A stretch of 64,000 nucleotides of DNA, from contig JAFXJY010000035.1 of the NCBI GenBank assembly GCA_017531985.1, forward strand, positions 1-64,000, read 5' to 3'. A program made the position numbers and the translations under genes. The stretch is from Bacteroidaceae bacterium (GTDB lineage Bacteria; Bacteroidota; Bacteroidia; Bacteroidales; Barnesiellaceae_A). Below, piece after piece: positions 16,880-25,880 of this stretch. Numbering within the stretch: position 1 is the first letter of the stretch; the number at the start of each line of letters is the position of its first letter. The notes under the pieces are model-generated. The model was not told the origin of the DNA. It saw nothing but the letters and a program-made list of their open reading frames with translations, and did not search any database.

Positions 16880-17518
16880 TTAATGATTGATTAGTTGTAA
16901 TGACATGGTGAAGAGGCATGACACATATACCCAGAAGAATCCGTTGATAAACCCGCAGCACACTTGTCCGATAGTGTGGCGTCGTAGGATGATGCGTGAT
17001 GTGCCTACGGCTCCCGATGCAAGTATGGCTGCTATTTGTAACATTGGTATGGCATCGGTGTACATGATGTATTGTGTATAACTCATGACGAATATCAGCC
17101 CTGTAAGACCTCCTATGGCTGTCATGTGTACACTTATCTTCCACCAGCGGTTGATGCAGAGGTCTACCAAAAGGGCGATGAGTCCTCCTATGAAAAATCC
17201 TAATTGTATGCCTCTAAGATTGGCGTTCCATAAGAATATGGTAGCGAAAATAAAGCATACAAAAAATAATAAATAAGGTAGTGTGCGTTCTTCTCGTCGG
17301 ACGAGACCTACGCTTGTAATGCGACGCGTCTTGTATAGTAGTAGCACTCCTGCACAGGGTATGGCTATGGTAAAAAGTGTCACCATCAGTGAGATGTTCA
17401 GTATATATTTCATTCCCAACATGCTCATATATGAGAAATAGAGTGAGATGAAAATTCCCACTACTGCTACAAGTAATGGGTGAAATATTGTTGAACATAT
17501 GCGTGCAAATATTTTCAT
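16880..17518 (-). CDS. PAP2-like integral membrane protein
   Basis: 212 residues, almost entirely membrane-embedded with about six hydrophobic segments. A weak PAP2 (type 2 phosphatidic acid phosphatase) pattern is visible: a basic KTRR...RREERTLP region (about 63-80), VHMTAIGG near 130 where PSGH is normal, and SRIILRRHTIGQV near 173, matching the C3 motif with its His. Loss of the canonical Ser-Gly-His in C2 makes catalysis doubtful; it may be a degenerate member. Being the first gene of an operon with purE and ispG, it might dephosphorylate isoprenoid or lipid phosphates; that is inference from position. Confidence 0.6.
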   Translation of the reverse strand: MKIFARICSTIFHPLLVAVVGIFISLYFSYMSMLGMKYILNISLMVTLFTIAIPCAGVLLLYKTRRITSVGLVRREERTLPYLLFFVCFIFATIFLWNANLRGIQLGFFIGGLIALLVDLCINRWWKISVHMTAIGGLTGLIFVMSYTQYIMYTDAIPMLQIAAILASGAVGTSRIILRRHTIGQVCCGFINGFFWVYVSCLFTMSLQLINH

Positions 17519-17624
17519 ATGAAGTATTCTATTAGGTTCGTGAAAAATCTTTTTGTTGTTGATGGTAATTGTAGTGTAACTATATTGGATATAGATCGGT
17601 TCGACAATACCACCCCATCAAGTG

Positions 17625-17632
17625 CAAAAATA
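17625..17632 (-). promoter_or_regulatory. -7 element upstream of the PAP2-like/purE/ispG operon
   Basis: On the minus strand this reads TATTTTTG, an exact TAnnTTTG match. It would give a leader of about 100 bases before 17518. No convincing -33 element was found. Confidence 0.4.
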
Positions 17633-17672
17633 CACAAATAATTGTAAACCCGAATAAATATATGGCTCAATT

Positions 17673-19136
17673 TTACCGCTCTTTACGCATTCGAGCTACG
17701 GGGATACCCATTTGTTCGCGATATTTGGCTATTGTGCGTCGGGCTATGGGGTATCCTTTGCTATGTAATAGTTCGCACAATCGTTCGTCGGATAGGGGAG
17801 CATTCTTGTTTTCGTTATCAATGCACTCTTGCAGAATGTGCTTTATCTCGCGGGTCGATACTTCTTCACCGTCGGCATTGTGTACACCCTCTGAGAAGAA
17901 GTGTCGGAGGGGGTATATGCCGTAAGTGGTTAGTACATACTTGGTACTTGTGGCTCGCGATATGGTGGAGATGTCGTAGCCGGTGCGTTGTGCTATATCG
18001 CGAAGTATCATAGGGACAATGTCGCTGTCGAGGCCTGTGAAGAAGAATTTCTGCTGTATGTCGACAATGGCAGAGATGGTGTCGAAAAGAGTTTTCTGTC
18101 GTTGCTTTATGGCATTGACAAACCACTGGGCGGCATCCAATTTCTGCTTGATGAATAGTAGTGCGTCACGATTGTCACGAGTGCGATTCTGTTCATTATT
18201 GTTATAATCTTCGAGCATCTCGCGATATCGAGGGCTTATTGTCAGTGATGGAATGTTGCCACTGATGAGGTTGACCACCAAAGCTCCATCTTGTTCATAT
18301 ACCTCAAAGTCGGGTGTTATCTGTTCGTTACCGTAGTCATTATTGCTCCATGCACCACCGGGTGTGGGATTGAGGTTTTCTATCTCAATGTAGGCTGCAT
18401 TAAGTTCTTCGGGGGTGATGGATAGTTGTTTAATGATTTTATCGTAATGTTTCTTAGAGAAGGCGTCGAAGGCCTCGTCGATGATGCGGTAGGCCAATTG
18501 TGATGCTTCGGTGGCACGATGGCGTTCGAGTTGCAGCAACAGGCATTCTTGTAGCGAGGTGGCACCTACACCGGCCGGCTCGAAGTCTTGTATAACTTGC
18601 AATATTTCACTTATTTGCTGTACCGAGGCATCAATGCTCATTTGAAAAATGAGATCGTCGGATATAGAGTGTAGAGGTCTTCGCAAGTAGCCATCATCAT
18701 CAATATTACCGATGATATACTCGGCAATGTGTTGCTCGGTGTCATTGAAATCTTGCATGGCTAATTGTTCGAGCAGATATTCGTGGAAACTTGTTCCGGC
18801 TCCGATGGGTGTATACTCTTGTCGTTCTTCGCCGGGGTAGTTGTTGTTGCCAAAGCGATAATCGGGTATTTCCTCGTCCGATGAGTAGTCGCCCAGTGAT
18901 ATTTGCTCGGAGTTTTCTATGGGGTTGCCGTCTTCATCGAGATTATACTCGGAGGGGTATGTGGTATCGATGTTATCGTCGCTTCCTTCTTCCAATGCAG
19001 GATTTTCTTCGATTTCCTGTTTGACACGTTCTTCCATTTCCAACTCATTGAGTTCCAACAATCGCATGAGCTGTATCTGTTGGGGAGACAGCTTTTGTTG
19101 TAGTTTCTGTTCTTGTTGTAATTGTTGTCGTGTCAT
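17673..19136 (-). CDS. rpoN: RNA polymerase sigma-54 factor
   Basis: 487 residues. Region I at the N-terminus is Gln/Leu-rich (QQKLSPQQIQLMRLLELNEL) and contacts activators. An acidic region II follows (about 50-110), then the core-binding domain and a helix-turn-helix (about 365-400, STISRATSTKYV). The RpoN box ARRTIAKYREQMGIP lies at the C-terminus and reads the -24 element. It should direct transcription from GG/GC promoters with AAA+ activators; none is encoded in this window. It starts 11 bases after the rnr stop, so it is transcribed with rnr. Confidence 0.97.
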   Translation of the reverse strand: MTRQQLQQEQKLQQKLSPQQIQLMRLLELNELEMEERVKQEIEENPALEEGSDDNIDTTYPSEYNLDEDGNPIENSEQISLGDYSSDEEIPDYRFGNNNYPGEERQEYTPIGAGTSFHEYLLEQLAMQDFNDTEQHIAEYIIGNIDDDGYLRRPLHSISDDLIFQMSIDASVQQISEILQVIQDFEPAGVGATSLQECLLLQLERHRATEASQLAYRIIDEAFDAFSKKHYDKIIKQLSITPEELNAAYIEIENLNPTPGGAWSNNDYGNEQITPDFEVYEQDGALVVNLISGNIPSLTISPRYREMLEDYNNNEQNRTRDNRDALLFIKQKLDAAQWFVNAIKQRQKTLFDTISAIVDIQQKFFFTGLDSDIVPMILRDIAQRTGYDISTISRATSTKYVLTTYGIYPLRHFFSEGVHNADGEEVSTREIKHILQECIDNENKNAPLSDERLCELLHSKGYPIARRTIAKYREQMGIPVARMRKER

Positions 19137-19147
19137 GGAGATTTTTC

Positions 19148-21298
19148 TTATTTACGCAATGTTTTTACAAGGGCCATGTCTATCTGCTTCTTTTCGAGAT
19201 TGGCATTGGCAATAACTACTCTTACGGGGTCGCCCAGTTGATAGGTGCGATGTGTGCGGCGTCCCACCAGACAGTAGTTCTTCTCGTCAAGGTCGTAGTA
19301 GTCATCGTCAAGGTCACGAATGGGAACAAGTCCTTCGCATTTGTTTTCATCCAGTTCTACATAAAATCCCCACTCGGTTATACCCGATATTACTCCGTCA
19401 AATTCCTCGCCCAGTCGTTCTTGTAGGAACTCTACTTGCTTGTACTTGATGGAGGCTCGCTCGGCGTTGGCTGCAAGTTGTTCCATCTCGGACGAGTGCT
19501 TACACTTGGCTTCGAGTGATTGTTCTACGGCACTACGTCCTCCGTTCAGATAGCGGTCGAGCAGGCGGTGAACCATCATGTCGGGGTAGCGACGGATGGG
19601 TGATGTGAAGTGTGTGTAGTATTCAAATCCCAGTCCGTAGTGACCTATGTTGTCGGTTGTGTAAATGGCTTTCGACATGGAGCGAATGGCTACGGTCGAG
19701 ATAAGATTTTCCTCGGGTCGACCTTTTATCTCCTGCATGAGTTTGTTGATATTCTTTGATAGCTCCTTTGTGTTGTTACGCAATCGTGTGCGATACCCGA
19801 ATCGAGTTACAAACGTCGATAGGTCATCTATTTTGCCCGGGTCGGGTTGGTCGTGGACGCGATATACAAAGGCCTTGGCCTTCTTGCCGGTGGGTGTATT
19901 TCCCACTGTTGCGGCTACTGTCTGATTGGCCAATAGCATGAACTCTTCAATGAGCATATTGGCCTCCTTGGCAACCTTGAAATAGACGCTGATGGGATGT
20001 CCCTCTTCGTCGATTTCAAATCGTACTTCTTGCCGCTCGAAACTGATGGAGCCGTTCTCAAAGCGACGCTTACGCAACTTCTGAGCGAGCATGTTAAGAG
20101 TCAGTATTTCATCACGGTACTCATCGTCAGCTCCTTCTATAACGGCTTGTGCCTCTTCGTAGGCATATCGACGATTGGAGCGTATGACTGTGCGTGCTAT
20201 GTGTGAATGTTTGATATTGGCATTTTCATCGAGGTGGAAGATGCATGAGAACGATAACTTCTCTTCATCGGGTCGTAGCGAACATATATAGTTGCACAAT
20301 CGCTCGGGGAGCATGGGAATGGTGCGATCGACAAGGTATATCGATGTGGCTCGTTTTTCGGCCTCTTTGTCGATAATACTGCCGGGTTGTACATAGTAAG
20401 TGACATCGGCAATGTGTACTCCCACTTCCCACAGTCCCGATGGGAGCTTACGGATGGAGAGGGCATCGTCGAAGTCCTTGGCATCGTGGGGGTCGATAGT
20501 AAAGGTGGTAATGTTGCGAAAGTCTTCGCGTCGTTTTATTTCATCCTCATTAATGACTTCCGATATTTTATTGGCTGCTTTTTCGACATTCTCGGGGTAG
20601 TGATACGGTAGACCAAACTCTGCAAGGATGGCATGCATCTCGGTGTCGTTGTTGCCCACCTCTCCCAATACATCTAATACTTCGCCAATGGGGTTTTTGG
20701 AATGTTCAGGCCATTCGGTGATGCGAACAACTGCTTTTTCTCCGTTTTTTCCACCTCGCAACTTGTTCTTGGGAATGAATATATCGTTGGCAAGAGTTTT
20801 GCTGTCGGTTATGAGGAAGGCGTATTGTCGTTCCACGCTGAGAATGCCCACAAAAGTATTGTCGGCACGTTTTATAATGTTCGTTACTTCTCCTTCCGGC
20901 TCGGCGTGTCGGCGACGAGCCGATACATATACCTCAACGATGTCACCGTCGAGGGCATGCATTGAGTTGCGTTCGGCAATGAAGATCTCCTCTCCTTCTT
21001 CGGTAATGACCTGATTTTTACCATTGTTGCGTCGTTCAAATGTGCCGACTACTCGCGTGCCGCGGTCTTTTCTCTTGAATCGCCCGGGAGTGGTCTCTAT
21101 AAGAAATTCTTGTTGTGCCATCGTGGCAAGTATCTCGTAGATTTTCTGTCGCTGTGCAGGAAGTTTCAGCCCTAATGCATGAGCTACTTGCTTGTAGTTG
21201 AACTGACTGTGTGGACGTTGATTGAAAAACTCTACGATTTTATGCATCAAGTCATTGATACTCATTTTGTTATTCCTTTTTGGGGATTTGTCTGCCAT
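19148..21298 (-). CDS. rnr: Ribonuclease R
   Basis: 716 residues from the ATG at 21298. A 3'-5' exoribonuclease that degrades structured RNA. An N-terminal winged-helix segment (about 12-60) is followed by two cold-shock domains, then the RNB catalytic domain with DPHDAKDFDDALS near 265-280, whose Asp residues bind the metal. A C-terminal S1 domain (about 625-710) follows, with GVISGITEWGFYVEL. An in-frame ATG at 21328 adds ten unconserved residues, and an ATG at 21265 is also possible. The Lys-rich start MADKSPKRNN fits homologues, but the start is not certain. Operon with rpoN. Confidence 0.95.
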   Translation of the reverse strand: MADKSPKRNNKMSINDLMHKIVEFFNQRPHSQFNYKQVAHALGLKLPAQRQKIYEILATMAQQEFLIETTPGRFKRKDRGTRVVGTFERRNNGKNQVITEEGEEIFIAERNSMHALDGDIVEVYVSARRRHAEPEGEVTNIIKRADNTFVGILSVERQYAFLITDSKTLANDIFIPKNKLRGGKNGEKAVVRITEWPEHSKNPIGEVLDVLGEVGNNDTEMHAILAEFGLPYHYPENVEKAANKISEVINEDEIKRREDFRNITTFTIDPHDAKDFDDALSIRKLPSGLWEVGVHIADVTYYVQPGSIIDKEAEKRATSIYLVDRTIPMLPERLCNYICSLRPDEEKLSFSCIFHLDENANIKHSHIARTVIRSNRRYAYEEAQAVIEGADDEYRDEILTLNMLAQKLRKRRFENGSISFERQEVRFEIDEEGHPISVYFKVAKEANMLIEEFMLLANQTVAATVGNTPTGKKAKAFVYRVHDQPDPGKIDDLSTFVTRFGYRTRLRNNTKELSKNINKLMQEIKGRPEENLISTVAIRSMSKAIYTTDNIGHYGLGFEYYTHFTSPIRRYPDMMVHRLLDRYLNGGRSAVEQSLEAKCKHSSEMEQLAANAERASIKYKQVEFLQERLGEEFDGVISGITEWGFYVELDENKCEGLVPIRDLDDDYYDLDEKNYCLVGRRTHRTYQLGDPVRVVIANANLEKKQIDMALVKTLRK

Positions 21299-21440
21299 GA
21301 TAGTTTCTGATTTGCTGACCGGCAACATCGCTTGTCATATTGCAAAGTAAGTGAATTTTTTCAAATAGTATGTTGTAATTAATATTTTATAATATAAATG
21401 TAATATATCTCAACATTATTTCTATGTATCAATACTACAA

Positions 21441-21476
21441 GAGGCTGTGCCAAAATCTGAATTTTGACACAGCCTC
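21441..21476. terminator. Hairpin between rnr upstream region and gyrB end
   Basis: GAGGCTGTG (21441-21449) pairs with CACAGCCTC (21468-21476). The inner CAAAAT/ATTTTG also pairs. It lies 24 bases beyond the gyrB stop and should end gyrB transcription on the minus strand. Confidence 0.75.
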
Positions 21477-21499
21477 CTGTGATGAATGATGATTATCTT

Positions 21500-23464
21500 T
21501 TATGCGTCAATGTTGGCGTAGGTGGCATTTTCTTCGATGAAGTCGCGGCGGGGAGCGACTTCTTCACCCATGAGCATCGAGAAGATGCGGTCGGCCTCGG
21601 CAGCATTTTCGATATTGACTTGTTTGAGGATACGATTTTCGGGGTCCATGGTTGTTTCCCACAATTGTTCGGGGTTCATCTCACCAAGACCTTTGTATCG
21701 TTGTATTTCTATGTTTTCTTCACGCCCTTCTCCATAGTTAAGAATGAATTGGTCGCGTTGCATGTCAGTCCAGCAGTATTCTTCGACTTTGCCTCGTTTG
21801 CTCTTGCATTTGTATAGTGGTGGTGTGGCAAGGTAGAGGTAGCCTTGTTCGATGATGGGACGCATACGGCGGAAGAAGAATGTCATGAGTAATGTGGCAA
21901 TGTGAGCACCGTCGACATCGGCATCGGTCATGATGATGATTTTGTGATAGCGTAGCTTGTCGATGTTGGCTGCTTTGCTGTCATCCTCTGTGCCGATGGT
22001 TACACCCAGAGCCTTGAACATGTTGCTTATCTCTTGGTTTTCAAACACTTTGTGGTCCATAGCTTTTTCCACATTTAGTATTTTACCACGCAAGGGGAGG
22101 ATGGCTTGGAACAGACGATTGCGACCTTGCTTGGCAGAGCCTCCTGCCGAGTCTCCCTCGACGATAAATATTTCACATTCTTCGGCATTGCGTGATGAGC
22201 AGTCGGCAAGTTTACCGGGTAATCCACCGCCCGATAGCGGTGTTTTACGTTGTATTTTTTCGCGAGCGGCTCGGGCTGCATGGCGTGCTTGTGCGGCAAG
22301 TATAACCTTATCGACGATGGCTTTGGCTTGCTTGGGATGCTCTTCGAGATATTGCGATAGTGCTTCGTTGATGGCTTGTTGTACGGCTCCGGCTACTTCA
22401 CTGTTGCCTAACTTGGTCTTGGTCTGACCCTCGAACTGGGGTTCCATCACTTTTACCGATATAACGGCTGTAAGACCTTCGCGGAAGTCGTTGCTATCGA
22501 TTTCTATTTTTACCTTTTCCAGCATCTTGGAGTCTTCGGCATATTTTTTCAATGTGCGAGTGAGACCCATACGGAAGCCGGTGAGGTGAGTACCACCTTC
22601 TATGGTGTTGATATTGTTGACATAAGAATATAGGTTCTCGGTGAACGAGGTGTTGTATGTCATAGCTACTTCGACCGGAATGCCTTGCTTCTCGGTGACG
22701 ATGTGTATGATGTCCTCGATGAGTGCTTCTTTGCCATGATTGATATATTTGACAAATTCTTTAAGACCCTCGCGAGAGTAAAATTCTTCGCGAACCGGGA
22801 TGCCTTCTTCATTGGTGCGACGACGATCGGTAAGTGACAGACGTATGCCTGCGTTGAGGAATGCAAGATCGCGTAAGCGATGGGCAAGGGTGTCGAAGTT
22901 GTATTCGGTTGTCTCTTGGAATATTGAGGCATCGGGCTTGAAAGTGATGCTTGTTCCGGTGGTGTCGGCTGTGCCTATTACCTCTACATCGTGCAAGGGT
23001 TTGCCACATGAAAATTCTTGCATGTGTATTTTTCCATCGCGACGTACTTCGGCTCGCAGGTAGGTTGATAGTGCATTTACACACGATACGCCTACACCGT
23101 GCAGACCTCCTGATACTTTGTATGAACCTTTGTTGAATTTACCTCCGGCGTGTAACACTGTGAGTACTACTTCGAGTGCCGATTTTCCTTCTTTCTCGTG
23201 GAAATCGACAGGGATACCGCGACCGTTGTCGATTACGGTTATAGAGTTGTCTTCGTTGATATATACTTCGATGTCGGTTGCGTAGCCTGCCAGTGCTTCG
23301 TCGATAGAGTTGTCGACTACTTCGTATACAAGATGGTGCAAGCCTTTGACACTGGTGTCGCCAATGTACATGGCCGGGCGTTTACGCACGGCCTCAAGAC
23401 CTTCGAGTACCTGAATACTGTCGGCCGAATAATTACCGTTTTTCTCTTCCAATTCTTCTGACAT
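21500..23464 (-). CDS. gyrB: DNA gyrase subunit B
   Basis: 654 residues, the short form without the proteobacterial insert. The GHKL ATPase domain has EVVDNSIDEALAG (Glu48, Asn52) and GGLHGVGVSCVNAL near 118-131. The transducer domain follows. The TOPRIM domain has EGDSAGGSAKQGR near 436-448 and the metal-binding DADVDGAHI near 515. The C-terminal RYKGLGEMNP segment contacts GyrA. ParE is the main alternative, but the sequence AVRKRPAMYIGDTSVKGLHHLVYE and the RYKGLGEMNPEQLWETTM end fit GyrB. gyrA is not in the window. It is monocistronic, with a hairpin in its 5' untranslated region (23520-23541). Confidence 0.95.
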   Translation of the reverse strand: MSEELEEKNGNYSADSIQVLEGLEAVRKRPAMYIGDTSVKGLHHLVYEVVDNSIDEALAGYATDIEVYINEDNSITVIDNGRGIPVDFHEKEGKSALEVVLTVLHAGGKFNKGSYKVSGGLHGVGVSCVNALSTYLRAEVRRDGKIHMQEFSCGKPLHDVEVIGTADTTGTSITFKPDASIFQETTEYNFDTLAHRLRDLAFLNAGIRLSLTDRRRTNEEGIPVREEFYSREGLKEFVKYINHGKEALIEDIIHIVTEKQGIPVEVAMTYNTSFTENLYSYVNNINTIEGGTHLTGFRMGLTRTLKKYAEDSKMLEKVKIEIDSNDFREGLTAVISVKVMEPQFEGQTKTKLGNSEVAGAVQQAINEALSQYLEEHPKQAKAIVDKVILAAQARHAARAAREKIQRKTPLSGGGLPGKLADCSSRNAEECEIFIVEGDSAGGSAKQGRNRLFQAILPLRGKILNVEKAMDHKVFENQEISNMFKALGVTIGTEDDSKAANIDKLRYHKIIIMTDADVDGAHIATLLMTFFFRRMRPIIEQGYLYLATPPLYKCKSKRGKVEEYCWTDMQRDQFILNYGEGREENIEIQRYKGLGEMNPEQLWETTMDPENRILKQVNIENAAEADRIFSMLMGEEVAPRRDFIEENATYANIDA

Positions 23465-23562
23465 ATTCTTGTTGGTTTTTTATTCTTGTGTATTGTTGCA
23501 GGCGTGCAATGAATATCGGCACGAGTTGCGACAACTCATGCAGCCTACTTTCTTAAACTGAA

Positions 23563-23596
23563 CAAAGATATAAAAAAATAGTGAGAAATGAGCCAA
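23563..23596 (-). promoter_or_regulatory. gyrB promoter
   Basis: On the minus strand TATCTTTG (23563-23570) is an exact -7 match, with TTG at 23594-23596 upstream (spacer 23 bp, slightly long). The leader of about 95 bases contains a GAGTTG-CGA-CAACTC hairpin. Confidence 0.55.
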
Positions 23597-23652
23597 TAGA
23601 AATCAAAAAAAATGAGGCCTGAAAATGTGAAATATGGTAAAAATAGGTGGTA

Positions 23653-23684
23653 TAAAAAAAGCATCCGCCATAGTGACGGATGCT
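23653..23684 (-). terminator. Terminator of tRNA-Glu(CTC)
   Basis: AGCATCCG (23660-23667) and CGGATGCT (23677-23684) form a stem. On the minus strand it is followed by a run of seven T (plus-strand A run 23654-23660). It lies 7 bases beyond the tRNA 3' end. Confidence 0.88.
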
Positions 23685-23691
23685 TGTCGTG

Positions 23692-23763
23692 TAGCCGATA
23701 GGGGAATCGAACCCCTCTTTTAAGATTGAGAATCTTACGTCCTAACCGATAGACGAATCGGCC
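23692..23763 (-). tRNA. tRNA-Glu (anticodon CTC)
   Basis: 72 nt read on the minus strand. The acceptor stem GGCCGAT pairs with ATCGGCT (one G-U). The anticodon stem TAAGA/TCTTA holds the loop TTCTCAA, so the anticodon is CTC. The T-arm carries GGTTCGATTCC. CCA is not encoded. A matching Bacteroides promoter lies just upstream. Confidence 0.93.
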
Positions 23764-23781
23764 TTCTCGTTTTTGGTGCGA

Positions 23782-23814
23782 CAAAGGTAATATATTTTCA
23801 TCGAATGCTCCAAA
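23782..23814 (-). promoter_or_regulatory. Promoter of tRNA-Glu(CTC)
   Basis: On the minus strand TTTG (23811-23814), 21 bp spacer, TACCTTTG (23782-23789). The tRNA begins 19 bases after the -7 element. Confidence 0.7.
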
Positions 23815-23893
23815 TTTTTACGCTGTTTTTTTGTGAAGAATTCTTGAATTTATTTTCTTTCGCCCTCTTTTTTGCTAAGAAATGTGTAGAGAG

Positions 23894-23924
23894 TTGATTT
23901 TAAGTGTTATTTTTTTTAATTTTG
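23894..23924 (+). promoter_or_regulatory. Promoter of the K+/H+ antiporter gene
   Basis: TTG (23894-23896), 20 bp, TAATTTTG (23917-23924), which matches TAnnTTTG exactly. It implies a start codon at 23954 and not the longer in-frame ATG at 23882, which would lie upstream of the promoter. Confidence 0.65.
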
Positions 23925-23953
23925 TAAGAAACAATTTAATTGGTAGAACGGCT

Positions 23954-25438
23954 ATGATAATAACCACGGGAAATATTTTATTGGTTGGCTCTTTGTTGCT
24001 TATAGTGAGTATAGTATTGAGTAAAGCCGGGTATCGTTTCGGTGTACCTACGTTGCTGATTTTTCTTATTGCCGGCATGCTGTTTGGTAGTGACGGTTTA
24101 GGGTTGCAGTTCCATAATGCTTCTGAGGCACAGTTTATAGGTGTAATTGCTCTGAGCATTATACTCTTTACCGGAGGTCTTGATACGCGGTTTTCCGATA
24201 TAAAGCCCATTATGAGTCCCGGTGTGATGTTGTCGACATTGGGTGTTGTTCTTACGACCCTTTTTTCCGGATTGTTTATATATTGGATTTCGGGATTTGG
24301 TTGGACGAGTATTACCTTGCCATTGACAACATCGTTGCTGTTGGCTGCCACTATGTCTTCGACCGACTCGGCTTCGGTATTTAATATTCTTCGCTCGCAA
24401 CGTATGTCGTTGAAGTATAATCTGCGTCCGATGCTCGAACTTGAAAGTGGTAGTAATGACCCTATGGCTTATATGCTCACGCTGATGCTCATACAGGTGG
24501 TGGGTGTGGGCAATGTGAGTGCTGCTGATGTGGTGTCGATGCTGGCTGTGCAATTTGCTGTGGGAGGCTTGGGAGGCTTCTTGTTGGGACGAGCTGTGGT
24601 ATTGTTTATCAACAAATTGAGGCTTAACAATGCGTCGCTCTATCCTATTATTATGTTGGGAAATGTATTTTTTATCTATTCACTTATCGACAAGTGTGGC
24701 GGCAATGGCTTCTTGGCTGTGTATATAGCCGGTATAGTAGTGGGGAATAGTCGCATCAGCTATAAGCGTGAAGTGTCAACTTTCCTTGATGGTGTGACGT
24801 GGTTGTTGCAGATAGTGCTGTTCTTGATACTGGGACTTTTGGTCAATCCTCATGAGATGTGGTCGATAGCCGGTGCCGGATTGTTGATAGGCTTGTTTAT
24901 GATATTGGTGGGTCGCCCGTTGAGTGTCTTTATATGTCTCTTGCCTTTCCGTAAATTGAATTTTAACTCACGATTGTTTGTCTCGTGGGTGGGATTGCGT
25001 GGGGCTGCTCCTATTTTGTTTGCTACTTATCCCATTATTGCCGATGTGGAGGGTGCGAATATAATTTTCAATGTAGTGTTTTTTGTGACTATTCTATCAT
25101 TGGTTGTGCAAGGAACAACCTTGTCGTCTATGGGCAAGTGGTTGGGGGTATCGGAACCTCAACCCGAGACTCCCGATTATTTCGGTGTGGAGATACCCGA
25201 AGAGTTGGAGACCTCGCTCAACGCTATGGATGTTACAGCCGACATGCTTGTTGATGGAGTCACGCTTAAAGAAGTGTCGTTGCCTAAGGGTGCATTGGTC
25301 ATGCTTATACGACGCGGTCACAATTATATAGTACCCAATGGCTCGGTACAATTGCTTGAAGGTGATAGATTGTTGATGATCTCGCAGGAGGTGAAGCCTC
25401 GTGAGACACTGAAAGATGGCTACGATAGCTGTCAGTAG
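23954..25438 (+). CDS. Potassium/proton antiporter (CvrA/NhaP2-like, CPA1 family)
   Basis: 494 residues from the ATG at 23954, chosen because the promoter lies between this ATG and a longer ORF start. Residues about 1-385 form the CPA-type exchanger with roughly 12 membrane segments. GGLDTRFSDIKP is near 70-81, and SSTDSASVFNILR near 134-146 carries the ion-binding Asp of the family. A C-terminal soluble TrkA_C (RCK_C) domain (about 415-490) holds LPKGALVMLIRRG and LEGDRLLMIS, and should sense a nucleotide or ion. Such proteins export K+ (or Na+) in exchange for protons at the inner membrane. The neighbours are tRNA genes, and no operon partner is visible. Confidence 0.87.
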   Translation: MIITTGNILLVGSLLLIVSIVLSKAGYRFGVPTLLIFLIAGMLFGSDGLGLQFHNASEAQFIGVIALSIILFTGGLDTRFSDIKPIMSPGVMLSTLGVVLTTLFSGLFIYWISGFGWTSITLPLTTSLLLAATMSSTDSASVFNILRSQRMSLKYNLRPMLELESGSNDPMAYMLTLMLIQVVGVGNVSAADVVSMLAVQFAVGGLGGFLLGRAVVLFINKLRLNNASLYPIIMLGNVFFIYSLIDKCGGNGFLAVYIAGIVVGNSRISYKREVSTFLDGVTWLLQIVLFLILGLLVNPHEMWSIAGAGLLIGLFMILVGRPLSVFICLLPFRKLNFNSRLFVSWVGLRGAAPILFATYPIIADVEGANIIFNVVFFVTILSLVVQGTTLSSMGKWLGVSEPQPETPDYFGVEIPEELETSLNAMDVTADMLVDGVTLKEVSLPKGALVMLIRRGHNYIVPNGSVQLLEGDRLLMISQEVKPRETLKDGYDSCQ

Positions 25439-25736
25439 TGGGCTGGTTTTTCGGTGTCTCTACGGTAGAAGGTTTTGTCGGGTGGGGTATGTTCTTCGTG
25501 TGACCTTACCTTGGATGTGGTGCGTCCTATTTCGGCACGGTCATCTTCTCTGTCTTTTCAATAAAGGAAAATCGTGTACTAACTTTGACCAATAAGCCTA
25601 TTTCTTGTCCACTAAAAAAAGTCATCCTGAGGTTTATCTACTATTTTGACCAATAAGCCCTATTTTGACCAATCCCCCCAAATAAGCCACAGGGCCTTGT
25701 TTCTCCTCTTGCTGTCGGGTTGTGTGAATACAAAAA
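25439..25736. repeat. Gene-free region with three copies of a TTTGACCAATAAGCC motif
   Basis: No gene is seen here. The motif TTTGACCAATAAGCC occurs at 25584-25598 and 25645-25659. A third copy, with CCCCCCA inserted after TTTGACCAAT, spans about 25664-25688. Copies two and three are joined almost directly by CTAT. The first 140 bases hold nothing recognised. A TAACTTTG at 25580-25587 resembles a promoter -7 element. Confidence 0.5.
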
Positions 25737-25764
25737 AAGACCATCTTCTTTATCAGATGGTCTT
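25737..25764 (-). terminator. Terminator after the downstream tRNA-Glu(TTC)
   Basis: AAGACCATC (25737-25745) and GATGGTCTT (25756-25764) form a stem. The plus-strand A run at 25732-25738 is a T run on the minus strand. Confidence 0.87.
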
Positions 25765-25766
25765 GG

Positions 25767-25838
25767 TAGCCCATAGGAGAATCGAACTCCTCTTTCAAGA
25801 ATGAAAATCTTGCGTCCTAACCGATAGACGAATGGGCC
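25767..25838 (-). tRNA. tRNA-Glu (anticodon TTC), copy 1
   Basis: 72 nt on the minus strand. The acceptor GGCCCAT pairs with ATGGGCT. The anticodon stem CAAGA/TCTTG encloses TTTTCAT, anticodon TTC. It is identical across its length to the second copy at 26161-26232. It lies downstream of rpsT on the same strand and is probably co-transcribed. Confidence 0.93.
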
Positions 25839-25880
25839 ATCATCAGGGGCCTGTAGCCTCCTGTAACTTGTTACACCTTA

